The notes under the pieces are model-generated. The model saw only the letters and a program-made list of their open reading frames with translations, was not told the DNA's origin and did no database searches. A stretch of 64,000 bases of DNA, from assembly GCF_001969815.1 (NCBI RefSeq), contig NZ_MRBK01000011.1, forward strand, positions 1 through 64,000, read 5' to 3'. The translations under genes and the position numbers were made by a program. The DNA is from Bacillus swezeyi (lineage in GTDB: Bacteria > Bacillota > Bacilli > Bacillales > Bacillaceae). Numbering within the stretch: the stretch's first letter is position 1; every line of letters starts with the position of its first letter. This document shows, piece after piece, positions 37,137 through 45,807 of the stretch.

Positions 37137-39296
37137 GTGACAGAGTTCATGCTGAAATACTTTCGCACAAAGCAGAAAGAAGTACAATCCGAAAAAACGT
37201 ATGATACGCAATGCCCATTTTGCAGCATGCAATGCAAAATGCAGCTTATCGAACAAACGATTGTTACAAGAAAAAAGTACAGCGCGGTTGGAAAAGACAA
37301 TCCGACAACAAAAGGGCGCTTATGCATGAAAGGAATGAACGCTCATCAGCATGCATTTCATTCAGAGAGGATCACCCACCCGCTGCTCAAAAAGAACGGC
37401 GAGTTTGTGCGTGTCTCCTGGGAAGAAGCGCTTCAATATATCAGAGAGCAAGTGACAAGCATCCAAACTAAAGACGGTCATGATGCATTAGGGGTTTACG
37501 GAAGCGCGTCTATTACAAACGAAGAAGCCTATCTGCTCGGAAAATTCGCCCGTGTGGCCTTGCAAACGAAGCATATTGACTATAACGGCAGGCTCTGCAT
37601 GTCAGCCGCGGCAACAGCGGCAAATCAAACCTTCGGGATGGATCGGGGGCTGACAAATGCACTTTCTGAGGTTCCGCATGCAAGAGTGATCATGCTTGCC
37701 GGCACAAACATCGCCGAATGCCAGCCGACGATCATGCCTTATGTTGAAGAAGCGAAAGAAAACGGCGCCTATATCATCGTCATTGACCCCCGTGAAACGG
37801 CAACAGCCCAAATCGCTGATCTGCATATGAAGATAAAGCCCGGGACAGATGCCGCCCTTGCAAACGGCATGCTGAAGATCATCATTGAAGAGCGGCTCAC
37901 AGACGAGGCTTTCATCAAACAGAGGGCAGAAGGCTTTGAGGGTGTGAAGCGCTATGTGACATCTTTGTCTTTGGAGGATATTTCAGAGCAGACCGGTGTA
38001 CCGATTGAACAGATGAGAAAGGCTGCCGTGAAATTTGCCCGTGAAGAAACGGGCATGCTCTTTACCGCAAGAGGAGTTGAGCAGCAGACAGACGGAACGG
38101 CAGCTGTCAGGAATTTACTGAATATTCTAATATCCGTTGGGAAGATCGGCAAATTCGGCTGCGGCTACGGGGCCATCACGGGACAAGGAAACGGACAGGG
38201 AGCAAGAGAGCATGGCCAAAAAGCAGATCAGCTGCCCGGATACCGTTCGATCGAAAATCAAAAAGACCGTGCTTATATTGCAAATATTTGGGGAATTGCG
38301 GAGGAAAACCTGCCGCAAAAAGGGGTCTCGGCTTTTGAAATGATGAAAAAGGTTCATGAGGGAGAGATTACCGGAATGTTTTTGATGTGTTCAAATCCTG
38401 CCGTATCCAATCCGAATGCCAATTTTGTCAAAGCAGCTTTAAAAAAACTTAAGTTTTTTGCGGCAGTCGATTTGTTTATTTCAGAGACGGCAAGGCTTGC
38501 AGATGTCATTCTGCCCGCTTCATCCTATCTTGAAGACGAAGGGACGATGACGAATGTAGAAGGCAGGGTGACATTAAGGGAGGCATCGAAACCATGCCTC
38601 GGGGAAGCAAGGCATGACTGGCAGATTATTTGCGACATCGCAGCTGCGCTTGGAAAAGGCCGTTTTTTCTCCTATGAATCTGCTGAGGACATTTTTAATG
38701 AACTCCGCAAAGCGAGCCGGGGCGGAATCGCCGACTATTCGGGAATCACCTATGAACGGATCAGAAAGGAAGGCGGCATTTTGTGGCCTTGTCCTGAACA
38801 CCGGCACCCGGGGACAAAGCGTCTGTTTGAAACGGAATTCTCTCATCCGGACAAAAAAGCAAAAATGTGTGTCGTTCCAAATGAACCGACTGTTAAAAAA
38901 GACGAGCCGACTGAAGATTATCCGCTGTGTTTAACGACCGGGAGGGTGATGTCACACTATTTAACCGGTGTGCAGACGAGGAGGAGTGCAGCCCTCAGAG
39001 CGAGACATTTTGAATCCTTTATGGAAATCCATCCGAAAACGGCGGAGAAATACAAGATTGAAGACCGCGTTTTGGTGAAGATCGAATCAAAAAGAGGCAG
39101 CATCATCGTGAGAAGCAAATGGTCTGAGTCGATCAGGCCTGACACCGTTTTTGTGCCGATGCATTGGGGGGACTCGCAAAATGTGAATTGCTTAGTCGCA
39201 GAAGATTTGGATCCTTCATGCCAAATGCCGGGCTTTAAGGTTTGTTCCGTCCGAATTCGTCGGGCCGATGACAAAGATGTGAATAAACTGTCATAA
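37137..39296 (+). CDS. nasC: assimilatory nitrate reductase catalytic subunit NasC
   Basis: A 719-aa molybdopterin oxidoreductase reducing nitrate to nitrite. GTG start one base after the nasB stop; the N-terminus matches that recalled for B. subtilis NasC. N-terminal [4Fe-4S] motif CPFCSMQC...GRLCMKG at about 25-63, Mo-bisMGD-binding segments GSASITNEEAYLLGKFAR near 122 and GRLCMSAAATAANQTFG near 150, and the C-terminal cofactor domain around LTTGRVMSHYLTGVQTRRSA near 600. Soluble, no Tat signal, as in assimilatory enzymes. Confidence 0.95.
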   Translation: MTEFMLKYFRTKQKEVQSEKTYDTQCPFCSMQCKMQLIEQTIVTRKKYSAVGKDNPTTKGRLCMKGMNAHQHAFHSERITHPLLKKNGEFVRVSWEEALQYIREQVTSIQTKDGHDALGVYGSASITNEEAYLLGKFARVALQTKHIDYNGRLCMSAAATAANQTFGMDRGLTNALSEVPHARVIMLAGTNIAECQPTIMPYVEEAKENGAYIIVIDPRETATAQIADLHMKIKPGTDAALANGMLKIIIEERLTDEAFIKQRAEGFEGVKRYVTSLSLEDISEQTGVPIEQMRKAAVKFAREETGMLFTARGVEQQTDGTAAVRNLLNILISVGKIGKFGCGYGAITGQGNGQGAREHGQKADQLPGYRSIENQKDRAYIANIWGIAEENLPQKGVSAFEMMKKVHEGEITGMFLMCSNPAVSNPNANFVKAALKKLKFFAAVDLFISETARLADVILPASSYLEDEGTMTNVEGRVTLREASKPCLGEARHDWQIICDIAAALGKGRFFSYESAEDIFNELRKASRGGIADYSGITYERIRKEGGILWPCPEHRHPGTKRLFETEFSHPDKKAKMCVVPNEPTVKKDEPTEDYPLCLTTGRVMSHYLTGVQTRRSAALRARHFESFMEIHPKTAEKYKIEDRVLVKIESKRGSIIVRSKWSESIRPDTVFVPMHWGDSQNVNCLVAEDLDPSCQMPGFKVCSVRIRRADDKDVNKLS

Positions 39297-39324
39297 AAAG
39301 TCATAAAAAGTTTACAAAATTAAA

Positions 39325-39364
39325 TATAATTTGTGATAGTTTTAAAGATGTAGATGAAATACAT
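39325..39364 (+). promoter_or_regulatory. internal nasD promoter region with NsrR-like dyad
   Basis: TATAAT at 39325-39330 and a dyad ATGTA-N7-TACAT (39348-39364) lie in the 114-bp nasC-nasD gap. In B. subtilis nasD has its own promoter activated by ResD and repressed by NsrR, whose AT-rich dyads look like this. Tandem GTCATAAAAA 10-mers at 39291-39310 lie just upstream, where ResD would bind. Confidence 0.5.
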
Positions 39365-39410
39365 TTTTTGGACGACATTGTGAATTGTTTTGAAAAAGGG
39401 GAGGATCATA

Positions 39411-41831
39411 GTGAAAAAAAAGCAGCTAGTCCTTGTTGGGAATGGTATGGCCGGGGTCAGGGCCATTGAAGAGATACTCAAAGTGTCAAGCGAGCAATTT
39501 CAAATCACGATTTTCGGAAACGAGCCGCATCCGAACTATAACCGAATTCTTCTTTCTAAAGTGCTGCAGGGAGATACGGATATTAAAGACATTACACTGA
39601 ATGATTGGGATTGGTATGAAGAAAACGGCATTCAGCTATTTACAGGTGAAGAGGTTGTCAAAGTCGATCCTGAGGCCAAAACCGTGACAACTGATTCCGG
39701 AAGGGTTCAGCCTTATGATGAACTGATATTGGCGACAGGTTCTCTCCCTTTTATTCTGCCATTGCCTGGAGCGGATAAAGAAGGTGTTACGGCTTTCCGC
39801 GATATCAAGGATACGGATGTCATGCTCGAGGCTTCCAAAACGTACAAAAAAGCGGCTGTCATCGGCGGCGGTTTGCTGGGCCTTGAAGCTGCGCGCGGAC
39901 TGCTCAACCTTGGCATGGACGTCACCGTTATTCATCTTGCGCCATATTTAATGGAACGCCAGCTTGACGCGACTGCGGGCCGTCTTTTGCAAAAGGAATT
40001 GGAAAAACAGGGCATGACATTTCTGCTTGAAAAGCAAACAGAAGAAATTTACGGAGATGAACGTGTAGAAGGATTAAAATTTAAAGACGGATCAACGCTT
40101 GATGCTGATTTGGTCGTCATGGCAGTCGGAATCAAACCGAACGTTCAGCTTGGAAAAGACTGCGGAGTCCCAGTCAACAGAGGGCTGATCATCAATGATT
40201 ATATGGAGACTGAAATCCCTCACATCTATGCTGTCGGGGAATGCGCCGAACATAGAGGAATTGCCTATGGGCTTGTCGCGCCTCTTTATGAGCAGGCCAA
40301 AGTAATGGCCAAGAAAATCTGCGGCGTTGAGACGAAGCCGTATGAAGGTTCTGTTTTATCAACACAGTTAAAGGTTTCCGGAGTCGAGGTATTTTCCGCA
40401 GGCGACTTCAATGAGGACGATGATGAAGGCAAAAAAGCGCTCAAGGTGTTTGACGAACAGGACGGCATCTATAAAAAAATCGTGCTGCGTGGAAATCAAA
40501 TCATCGGAGCCGTATTATTCGGCGACAGCAGTGAAGGCAACAGATTGTTTTCGATGATTCAAAAAGGAGCCGACATTTCAGAAACTTCTAAAGTTTCAAT
40601 CTTGCAGCCTTTGAATCAAGAGGAAGGCATGAGCATTACTGCGGCAATGAGTGATGATGAGATCGTCTGCGGCTGCAACGGCGTTTCAAAAGGAATGATC
40701 GTGCAGGCCATTAAAGAACAAGGCTGTACGTCAACGGATGAAATCAAAGCCTGCACCGGTGCTTCCCGCTCTTGCGGAGGCTGTAAACCGCTTGTAGCGG
40801 AGATTCTCCAGCATACACTCGGCTCAGAATTTGACGCATCCGCCCAAAAAGAAGCGATTTGCGGATGTACTGACCTTTCAAGAGATGAAGTGGTAGCCGA
40901 AATCAAAGAGAAAGGCCTGACACATACGAGAGAAGTCATGAATGTGCTCGGCTGGAAAACGGCAGAGGGCTGTTCCAAATGCCGCCCTGCGCTCAACTAC
41001 TACCTTGGCATGATCAATCCGAAAGAATATGAAGATGAAAGAGAATCCCGTTTCGTTAATGAACGGATGCACGCCAACATCCAAAAAGACGGCACATATT
41101 CCGTCGTACCGCGGATGTATGGCGGTGTCACCAATGCGAATGATTTGCGGCGCATCGCCGATGTTGTCGACAAATATGACATTCCTCTTGTGAAAATGAC
41201 GGGCGGTCAGCGGATCGACTTAATCGGCGTCAAAAAAGAAGACCTTCCGAAAGTATGGACTGATCTTGACATGCCTTCAGGTTTTGCTTACGGAAAAACG
41301 CTCAGAACGGTTAAAACGTGTGTAGGCGAACAGTTCTGCCGCTTCGGTACGCAAGACTCAATGGCGCTCGGAATCGACCTTGAGAAAAAATTCGAGGGCC
41401 TCTACACGCCTCACAAAATTAAAATGGCAGTTTCCGCTTGTCCGAGAAACTGTGCCGAGTCCGGTATCAAAGATGTCGGTGTCGTCGGTATTGACGGAGG
41501 CTGGGAAATTTATGTCGGCGGAAACGGAGGGACGCATCTGCGCGCCGGCGACCTGTTAATGAAAGTCAAAACGACTGAAGAAGTCATTGAGGTGACAGGC
41601 GCTTACCTCCAATATTACAGGGAAACGGCCAACTATTTAGAGCGGACGTCCGCATGGCTCGAACGCGTCGGCCTGGAACACGTCCAGTCCGTATTGAACG
41701 ATGAAGCAAAACGAAAAGAGCTGAATGACCGTATCAATGAAGCCCTGTCTGTCCACAAAGATCCGTGGAAGAACTTTTTGGAAGATGAAAAGACAACAAA
41801 GCAGCTATTCGAAAATGTTGTCACTTCTTAA
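39411..41831 (+). CDS. nasD: assimilatory nitrite reductase large subunit NasD
   Basis: An 806-aa NADH-dependent siroheme nitrite reductase forming ammonium. GTG start at 39411 (KKKQLVLVGNGMAGVRAIEE) after AAGGGGAGG. FAD and NAD sites GNGMAG and VIGGGLLGLEAARG; two BFD [2Fe-2S] regions (CGCN...CGGC, CGCT...CSKC); intact siroheme/[4Fe-4S] ligands TCVGEQFC near residue 642 and SACPRNC near 676. A close paralogue of NasB from the same operon. In Bacillus it serves both assimilation and anaerobic nitrite respiration. Confidence 0.96.
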   Translation: MKKKQLVLVGNGMAGVRAIEEILKVSSEQFQITIFGNEPHPNYNRILLSKVLQGDTDIKDITLNDWDWYEENGIQLFTGEEVVKVDPEAKTVTTDSGRVQPYDELILATGSLPFILPLPGADKEGVTAFRDIKDTDVMLEASKTYKKAAVIGGGLLGLEAARGLLNLGMDVTVIHLAPYLMERQLDATAGRLLQKELEKQGMTFLLEKQTEEIYGDERVEGLKFKDGSTLDADLVVMAVGIKPNVQLGKDCGVPVNRGLIINDYMETEIPHIYAVGECAEHRGIAYGLVAPLYEQAKVMAKKICGVETKPYEGSVLSTQLKVSGVEVFSAGDFNEDDDEGKKALKVFDEQDGIYKKIVLRGNQIIGAVLFGDSSEGNRLFSMIQKGADISETSKVSILQPLNQEEGMSITAAMSDDEIVCGCNGVSKGMIVQAIKEQGCTSTDEIKACTGASRSCGGCKPLVAEILQHTLGSEFDASAQKEAICGCTDLSRDEVVAEIKEKGLTHTREVMNVLGWKTAEGCSKCRPALNYYLGMINPKEYEDERESRFVNERMHANIQKDGTYSVVPRMYGGVTNANDLRRIADVVDKYDIPLVKMTGGQRIDLIGVKKEDLPKVWTDLDMPSGFAYGKTLRTVKTCVGEQFCRFGTQDSMALGIDLEKKFEGLYTPHKIKMAVSACPRNCAESGIKDVGVVGIDGGWEIYVGGNGGTHLRAGDLLMKVKTTEEVIEVTGAYLQYYRETANYLERTSAWLERVGLEHVQSVLNDEAKRKELNDRINEALSVHKDPWKNFLEDEKTTKQLFENVVTS

Positions 41832-41861
41832 CGATAGAAACCATCTTGAGGAGGAATTCAC

Positions 41862-42182
41862 ATGGTGAACAAAGACTTAACAAAGGTATATGTTGCGAAA
41901 ATCGGCGATTTGCCGAATCAACTGGGAAAGACAGTGGTTATCGAAGGTAAGGAAATAGCGGTATTCAAGCTTTCAAACGGCGGCGTCCGCGCGGTTGAAA
42001 ACCGCTGCCCCCATAAAGGGGGCGTGCTTGCCGAAGGAATGGTAAGCGGCGAATTCGTATTCTGTCCGATGCACGATTGGAAGATCAGCCTTGAGGACGG
42101 CAAAGTTCAAGAGCCGGATACAGGTTGTATCCAAACCTATGAAACAGTGGTTGAAGGGGAAGACCTGTTTATTGTCTATTAA
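41862..42182 (+). CDS. nasE: nitrite reductase small subunit NasE
   Basis: A 106-aa Rieske-type [2Fe-2S] protein. Ligands are in RCPHKGG (Cys, His, near residue 48) and CPMHDW (Cys, His, near 68), the usual CxH-X15-17-CxxH pattern. AGGAGGAATTC precedes the ATG. Partner of NasD. Confidence 0.94.
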   Translation: MVNKDLTKVYVAKIGDLPNQLGKTVVIEGKEIAVFKLSNGGVRAVENRCPHKGGVLAEGMVSGEFVFCPMHDWKISLEDGKVQEPDTGCIQTYETVVEGEDLFIVY

Positions 42183-42230
42183 ACAAGATTGACAGATTCG
42201 CTGCTCTAGGGAGAAAAGGATGCCGGTGCC

Positions 42231-42248
42231 GGCGTTTTGCCAAACGCC
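42231..42248. other. stem-loop in the nasE-nasF gap
   Basis: GGCGTTT-TGCC-AAACGCC, 7-bp stem. No T-run follows, so a full terminator is unlikely; it may protect mRNA ends or lower nasF expression. Confidence 0.5.
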
Positions 42249-42333
42249 GCCATTCTTTTTCCGCTTAATGGTCAGCGGGGGCGCACTGAAAATCTGAATG
42301 TTGAAGAATATGGGTGAAAGCGGCAGCCTCATT

Positions 42334-42354
42334 GGATCACTCCTGATGTGATCC
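42334..42354. other. second stem-loop before nasF
   Basis: GGATCAC-N7-GTGATCC, perfect 7-bp stem, 60 bp before nasF. It could be an RNA structure or a DNA operator; function not known. Confidence 0.45.
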
Positions 42355-42413
42355 ATCTTTATATTTAAAATCAAACGCATTCACAGAATCGGCAGATGGA
42401 AGGATGACAGTTG

Positions 42414-43877
42414 ATGGGGAATGGGAAAGTATATTTTATAGGAGCTGGACCGGGAGATTCAGGGCTTATCACATTAAAAGGAAAAGCGTTGATAGAGTCG
42501 GCCGACGTCATTTTGTATGACAGGCTGGTCAATGCCCGGCTGCTTGAGCATGCAAAAGCATCTTGTGAATTCATCTATTGCGGGAAGCTTCCCAACCGGC
42601 ATTTTATGAAGCAGAGTGAAATCAACGCTCTTTTGATCGATAAAGGTTCAAAAGGCCTTCATGTCGTCAGGCTGAAAGGGGGGGACCCCAGTGTGTTCGG
42701 CAGAGTCGGAGAAGAAGCGGCCGCCATTAGCGAACACGGCATACCGTATGAAATGGTGCCGGGGATTACCTCTGGAATCGCAGCGCCTCTTTATGCCGGA
42801 TTGCCTGTGACCCACCGCGATTTTGCTTCATCCTTTGCCGTCATTACCGCTCATGATAAATCTGGAAAACCGGATATGGATTGGGAAGGGCTTGCCAGGG
42901 GCGTTCAAACGCTCATCTTCTATATGGGCATCAAAAATCTGGACTATATATGCGAGCAGCTGATCAAAAACGGCAAGTCTCCTTTTGTTCCCGTGATGGT
43001 GATCCAATGGGGCACATGGAGCCGCCAGCGCAGTGTAAAAGGAACATTGCAGGATATCCGGCAAAAAATAACGGAGCATCATATTAAAAATCCTGCGATT
43101 ATCGTCATCGGCGATATCGTCTCTTTCCGGCAGCACAGCTGGTTTGAAGAAAAGCCGTTAATCGGCCTGAATATCATGGCCGTTCAAAGCGGAGAAGAAG
43201 AAAGCCTGCCGGCAGACGCATTGCGGGAACAAGGTGCTGAGGTCATTGAATGGCCAAAATGGAAGCCGCTTAAAACGGCGGAGAAAGATGTGGTTTTGCG
43301 TCAGATCGCTCGTTTCGACAGTCTGCTGTTCACATCGCAGAGAGCGGTGGATGAGTTTTTCAGCCGATGTAAAGCCCTGAAAATCGATGTTAGACAAATA
43401 CGCGCCAGGCTTTACGCTTCAGAGCCTTTAGTAAAAGCAGCGCTTGAAGATCGGGGATTTCTAGCCTGTCTGCGGAAGGATATGCCTTTTTCGGGCGCAT
43501 GTTTAATCATCGGCAGCCGGCAGGCCGTTCAAAATAACCCCCATCCCGATTGTGAGACGTTCATTACACATGATCAAATGATCGACGGCCGTTTTACATC
43601 GATTATGAAAAGGGAAATGAATGAATTTCCAATTGATATCATCCTGTTTTCGAATAGAAAATGTGTCGAGCTTTTTATGAAAGAGGCAGGCAGCATCGGC
43701 ATGCCGCCTGAGGATGCTGCAGACCTCCATGCCGTCTGCCTTAGCGAAGAAGCGGGAAGAGCCGCTGTTGATTTTGGATTGAAGCATGTTCATGTTCCTG
43801 GGGAGGATGTCTCCCTTGAAGATTATTTAAATGAGCTGAAACATGACAGACCGGAAGTCTGCATCATAAACCGCTAA
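42414..43877 (+). CDS. nasF: uroporphyrinogen-III C-methyltransferase NasF (SUMT-HemD fusion)
   Basis: A 487-aa enzyme supplying siroheme to NasD. Residues about 4-245 are the SUMT domain: GAGPGDSGLITLKG near residue 10, VRLKGGDPSVFGRVGEE near 86, and VPGITSG near 116. Residues about 250-487 form a HemD-like (uroporphyrinogen-III synthase) domain of weaker conservation. The start at 42414 follows AAGGATGA. Separated from nasE by 231 bp with two stem-loops, a larger gap than elsewhere in the operon. Confidence 0.92.
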   Translation: MGNGKVYFIGAGPGDSGLITLKGKALIESADVILYDRLVNARLLEHAKASCEFIYCGKLPNRHFMKQSEINALLIDKGSKGLHVVRLKGGDPSVFGRVGEEAAAISEHGIPYEMVPGITSGIAAPLYAGLPVTHRDFASSFAVITAHDKSGKPDMDWEGLARGVQTLIFYMGIKNLDYICEQLIKNGKSPFVPVMVIQWGTWSRQRSVKGTLQDIRQKITEHHIKNPAIIVIGDIVSFRQHSWFEEKPLIGLNIMAVQSGEEESLPADALREQGAEVIEWPKWKPLKTAEKDVVLRQIARFDSLLFTSQRAVDEFFSRCKALKIDVRQIRARLYASEPLVKAALEDRGFLACLRKDMPFSGACLIIGSRQAVQNNPHPDCETFITHDQMIDGRFTSIMKREMNEFPIDIILFSNRKCVELFMKEAGSIGMPPEDAADLHAVCLSEEAGRAAVDFGLKHVHVPGEDVSLEDYLNELKHDRPEVCIINR

Positions 43878-43904
43878 AAAAAGCAGGGGAATTCCCTGCT
43901 TTTT
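43878..43904. terminator. bidirectional terminator of nas operon
   Basis: AGCAGGG / CCCTGCT stem flanked by an A-run and a T-run, between convergent nasF and the GDPD gene. Confidence 0.85.
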
Positions 43905-43915
43905 GCCATCTGTCA

Positions 43916-44899
43916 TTATTTTTCGTATAAAGGTGCAATCCGATCAATTCGGTTTGTCCAGATGCCCCCTGTATAATATTCCGGAAGGCGCTTGATATCT
44001 TCAGGTGTATCAAAGCCGCTTGAGAAATGACTGCCGCTTTCGCCCGTCACAATCACCCGCGTATTTGCTTTATCCATCCGGTTCAAAAATCGATCCGGCC
44101 ATCCCCACAGCCAAGGAGTAATCTTTTCAGGAATGTGCAATTGCGTATGTTTGCAGGTGTCCGGAATAAATCCTGTCCAGCCGGCTGAAATATATGGAAT
44201 GAGACAGCTTTTCATCGTTTCTTTTGACATGACCCGCAGTGAGGGAAGCTCTTTCTTTAAAGCTGCAATCGGTTCATCGCCGCCATATACAGTCAGCTTG
44301 TTCAGCCGTTTTTGCGGAAGTTCGGCGAGTTTCCCTGCCAGTTGCACGCCTTCATTCAGGTCATTGCTTTTGATATGGATGAGAAGCGAACGATGTGGAA
44401 AACGTTCAAGAACCTCATCAAGCGACGGCATAAGGCCAATGCCTTTGCCGCGAAAAGGATGTGTTTTTCCGTGGTCAGCGGTATAGCCGTAACCGATATC
44501 AAGTTTTTTTAATTCAGCCATTGTATAATCCTTTGTCATCCCTGTGCCGTTTGTCCGGCAATCGAGCGTCCAATCGTGAAACACGGCGAATTTCCCGTTT
44601 TTAGTCGGTTTAATATCGAGTTCTACGATATCTGCTCCGGCTGCAAAAGCTGCTTCCATTGAAGGCAATGTATTCTCAAGATAAGAGTGTTCCGGCTGAT
44701 CAATTCGCTCAGCCGTGCATGTATCATTCGTGATCCCTTCCATACGAAAGGTCTGTGACAGTCCTCTATGCGCCAAAAGCACCGGCTTTCCGCTCCGTTC
44801 TTTTACGAGAAAAGAAGAGTTGCCGACATATATAAAGGCAATAAATAAAAGGAAAATCCACCAGACTTTTCTCTTTGAAAGCTTTTTTCGTTTTTTCAT
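43916..44899 (-). CDS. membrane-anchored glycerophosphodiester phosphodiesterase
   Basis: A 327-aa GDPD-family enzyme with a basic N-terminus and one membrane helix (about residues 12-30), so probably membrane-tethered outside the cell. Catalytic marks: LLAHRG near residue 41 (general base His), LENTLPSMEAAF near 75, IVELDIKPTKNGKFAVFHD near 92 (metal Glu/Asp and second His). Its ATG overlaps the stop of the GntR gene. Likely substrates are glycerophosphodiesters from lipid or teichoic-acid turnover. Not the usual glpQ locus. Confidence 0.85.
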   Translation of the reverse strand: MKKRKKLSKRKVWWIFLLFIAFIYVGNSSFLVKERSGKPVLLAHRGLSQTFRMEGITNDTCTAERIDQPEHSYLENTLPSMEAAFAAGADIVELDIKPTKNGKFAVFHDWTLDCRTNGTGMTKDYTMAELKKLDIGYGYTADHGKTHPFRGKGIGLMPSLDEVLERFPHRSLLIHIKSNDLNEGVQLAGKLAELPQKRLNKLTVYGGDEPIAALKKELPSLRVMSKETMKSCLIPYISAGWTGFIPDTCKHTQLHIPEKITPWLWGWPDRFLNRMDKANTRVIVTGESGSHFSSGFDTPEDIKRLPEYYTGGIWTNRIDRIAPLYEK

Positions 44900-45597
44900 G
44901 GATTCTCTGTAAATGAAGGGAACAAAACCGTTTTTAAATAATCAAGGTCAGCTTCTATGTGTCTTTTCATCGACTCAGCCGCTTTTGTCTCGTTTCTTTC
45001 CTGGATGTGCCGGAAAATCTCCTCGTGCTGGCTGATGATGTCAAAACTGCGCTCTCGTTTTTCAAGGTTTTTGCTTCGATAGAAAAAGGTGAGCGACCGC
45101 AAGTCCAGGAGCTGTTTTTGCAGACGGATATTTTCGCTCGCTTCTATGATTAAATCATGAAATTTCGTATTCAAGTGAAGGAGAGCATTGGCCGAGCCGC
45201 AGCTTTGTATTTCAAATTGATGATTCGCTTCGCGCAGCGTTTCTGCTATGAGCTCCAGCGTTTCATTTGCTGCAAGGCGCGTCGCCAAAGCGACGGCCAG
45301 TGATTCGAGCGCTTGACGGCATTGATAGATGTCTTCCAAGTCTTTAATGGTCGGTTCATATACTGTAATTCTTGATTTGTCGTCAATCAACAGGAGGCCT
45401 TCTTGCTCAAGGGTCCGTATGGCTTCTCTTACAGGGCTCCGGCTGACCTGAAGTTCTCTGGCGATTTTTGCTTCGTAGATTCGCTCACCAGGCTGATATT
45501 CCCCTTTAATAATCATATCTTTTAAATAATGGTGGACTTGATCATGGTAAGAGAGTGCACGTTGTATCGAAAACTTCACGCTGTTCACCTCATTCAT
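44896..45597 (-). CDS. GntR/FadR-family regulator (FCD domain)
   Basis: A 233-aa regulator: winged helix at about 10-80 (RIYEAKIARELQVSRSPVRE, IRTLEQEGLL) and an all-helical FCD ligand domain from about 90 with metal-ligand pattern (Asp near 88, HLNTKFHDLI near 145, His near 195). FCD regulators sense organic acids. Divergent from the dicarboxylate carrier at 45808, its probable target; a 21-bp palindrome lies between. It forms a two-gene unit with the GDPD gene (4-nt overlap). Confidence 0.87.
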   Translation of the reverse strand: MNEVNSVKFSIQRALSYHDQVHHYLKDMIIKGEYQPGERIYEAKIARELQVSRSPVREAIRTLEQEGLLLIDDKSRITVYEPTIKDLEDIYQCRQALESLAVALATRLAANETLELIAETLREANHQFEIQSCGSANALLHLNTKFHDLIIEASENIRLQKQLLDLRSLTFFYRSKNLEKRERSFDIISQHEEIFRHIQERNETKAAESMKRHIEADLDYLKTVLFPSFTENP

Positions 45598-45694
45598 TTT
45601 TCGCTGACAGAAATCACTAATAGTCTAGCAGAAATCGAGGGAAACCCCCAACCTTAATTTTCCACAAAATTGATCGTTTTGTGACAAAAAATTG

Positions 45695-45734
45695 TTGACT
45701 GCGAGTCTGTGTCAGCTATAATTGAATTATAGCT
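45695..45734 (+). promoter_or_regulatory. carrier promoter overlapped by a 21-bp palindrome
   Basis: TTGACT (45695-45700), 16 bp, TATAAT (45717-45722). A perfect palindrome with arms AGCTATAATT / AATTATAGCT around a central G (45714-45734) covers the -10, an ideal place for repression by the divergent GntR protein. Confidence 0.75.
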
Positions 45735-45768
45735 GTCGACAGTCGGCAGATTATTTTTTAATTATTAT

Positions 45769-45782
45769 TGTAAGCGCTTTAT
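45769..45782 (+). promoter_or_regulatory. cre site (CcpA)
   Basis: TGTAAGCGCTTTAT fits the cre consensus TGWAARCGYTWNCW with one mismatch. It lies about 40 bp downstream of the predicted start of transcription, a roadblock position for catabolite repression of the carrier. Confidence 0.75.
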
Positions 45783-45807
45783 CGACATAGGGGAAGGGGG
45801 AATTATT

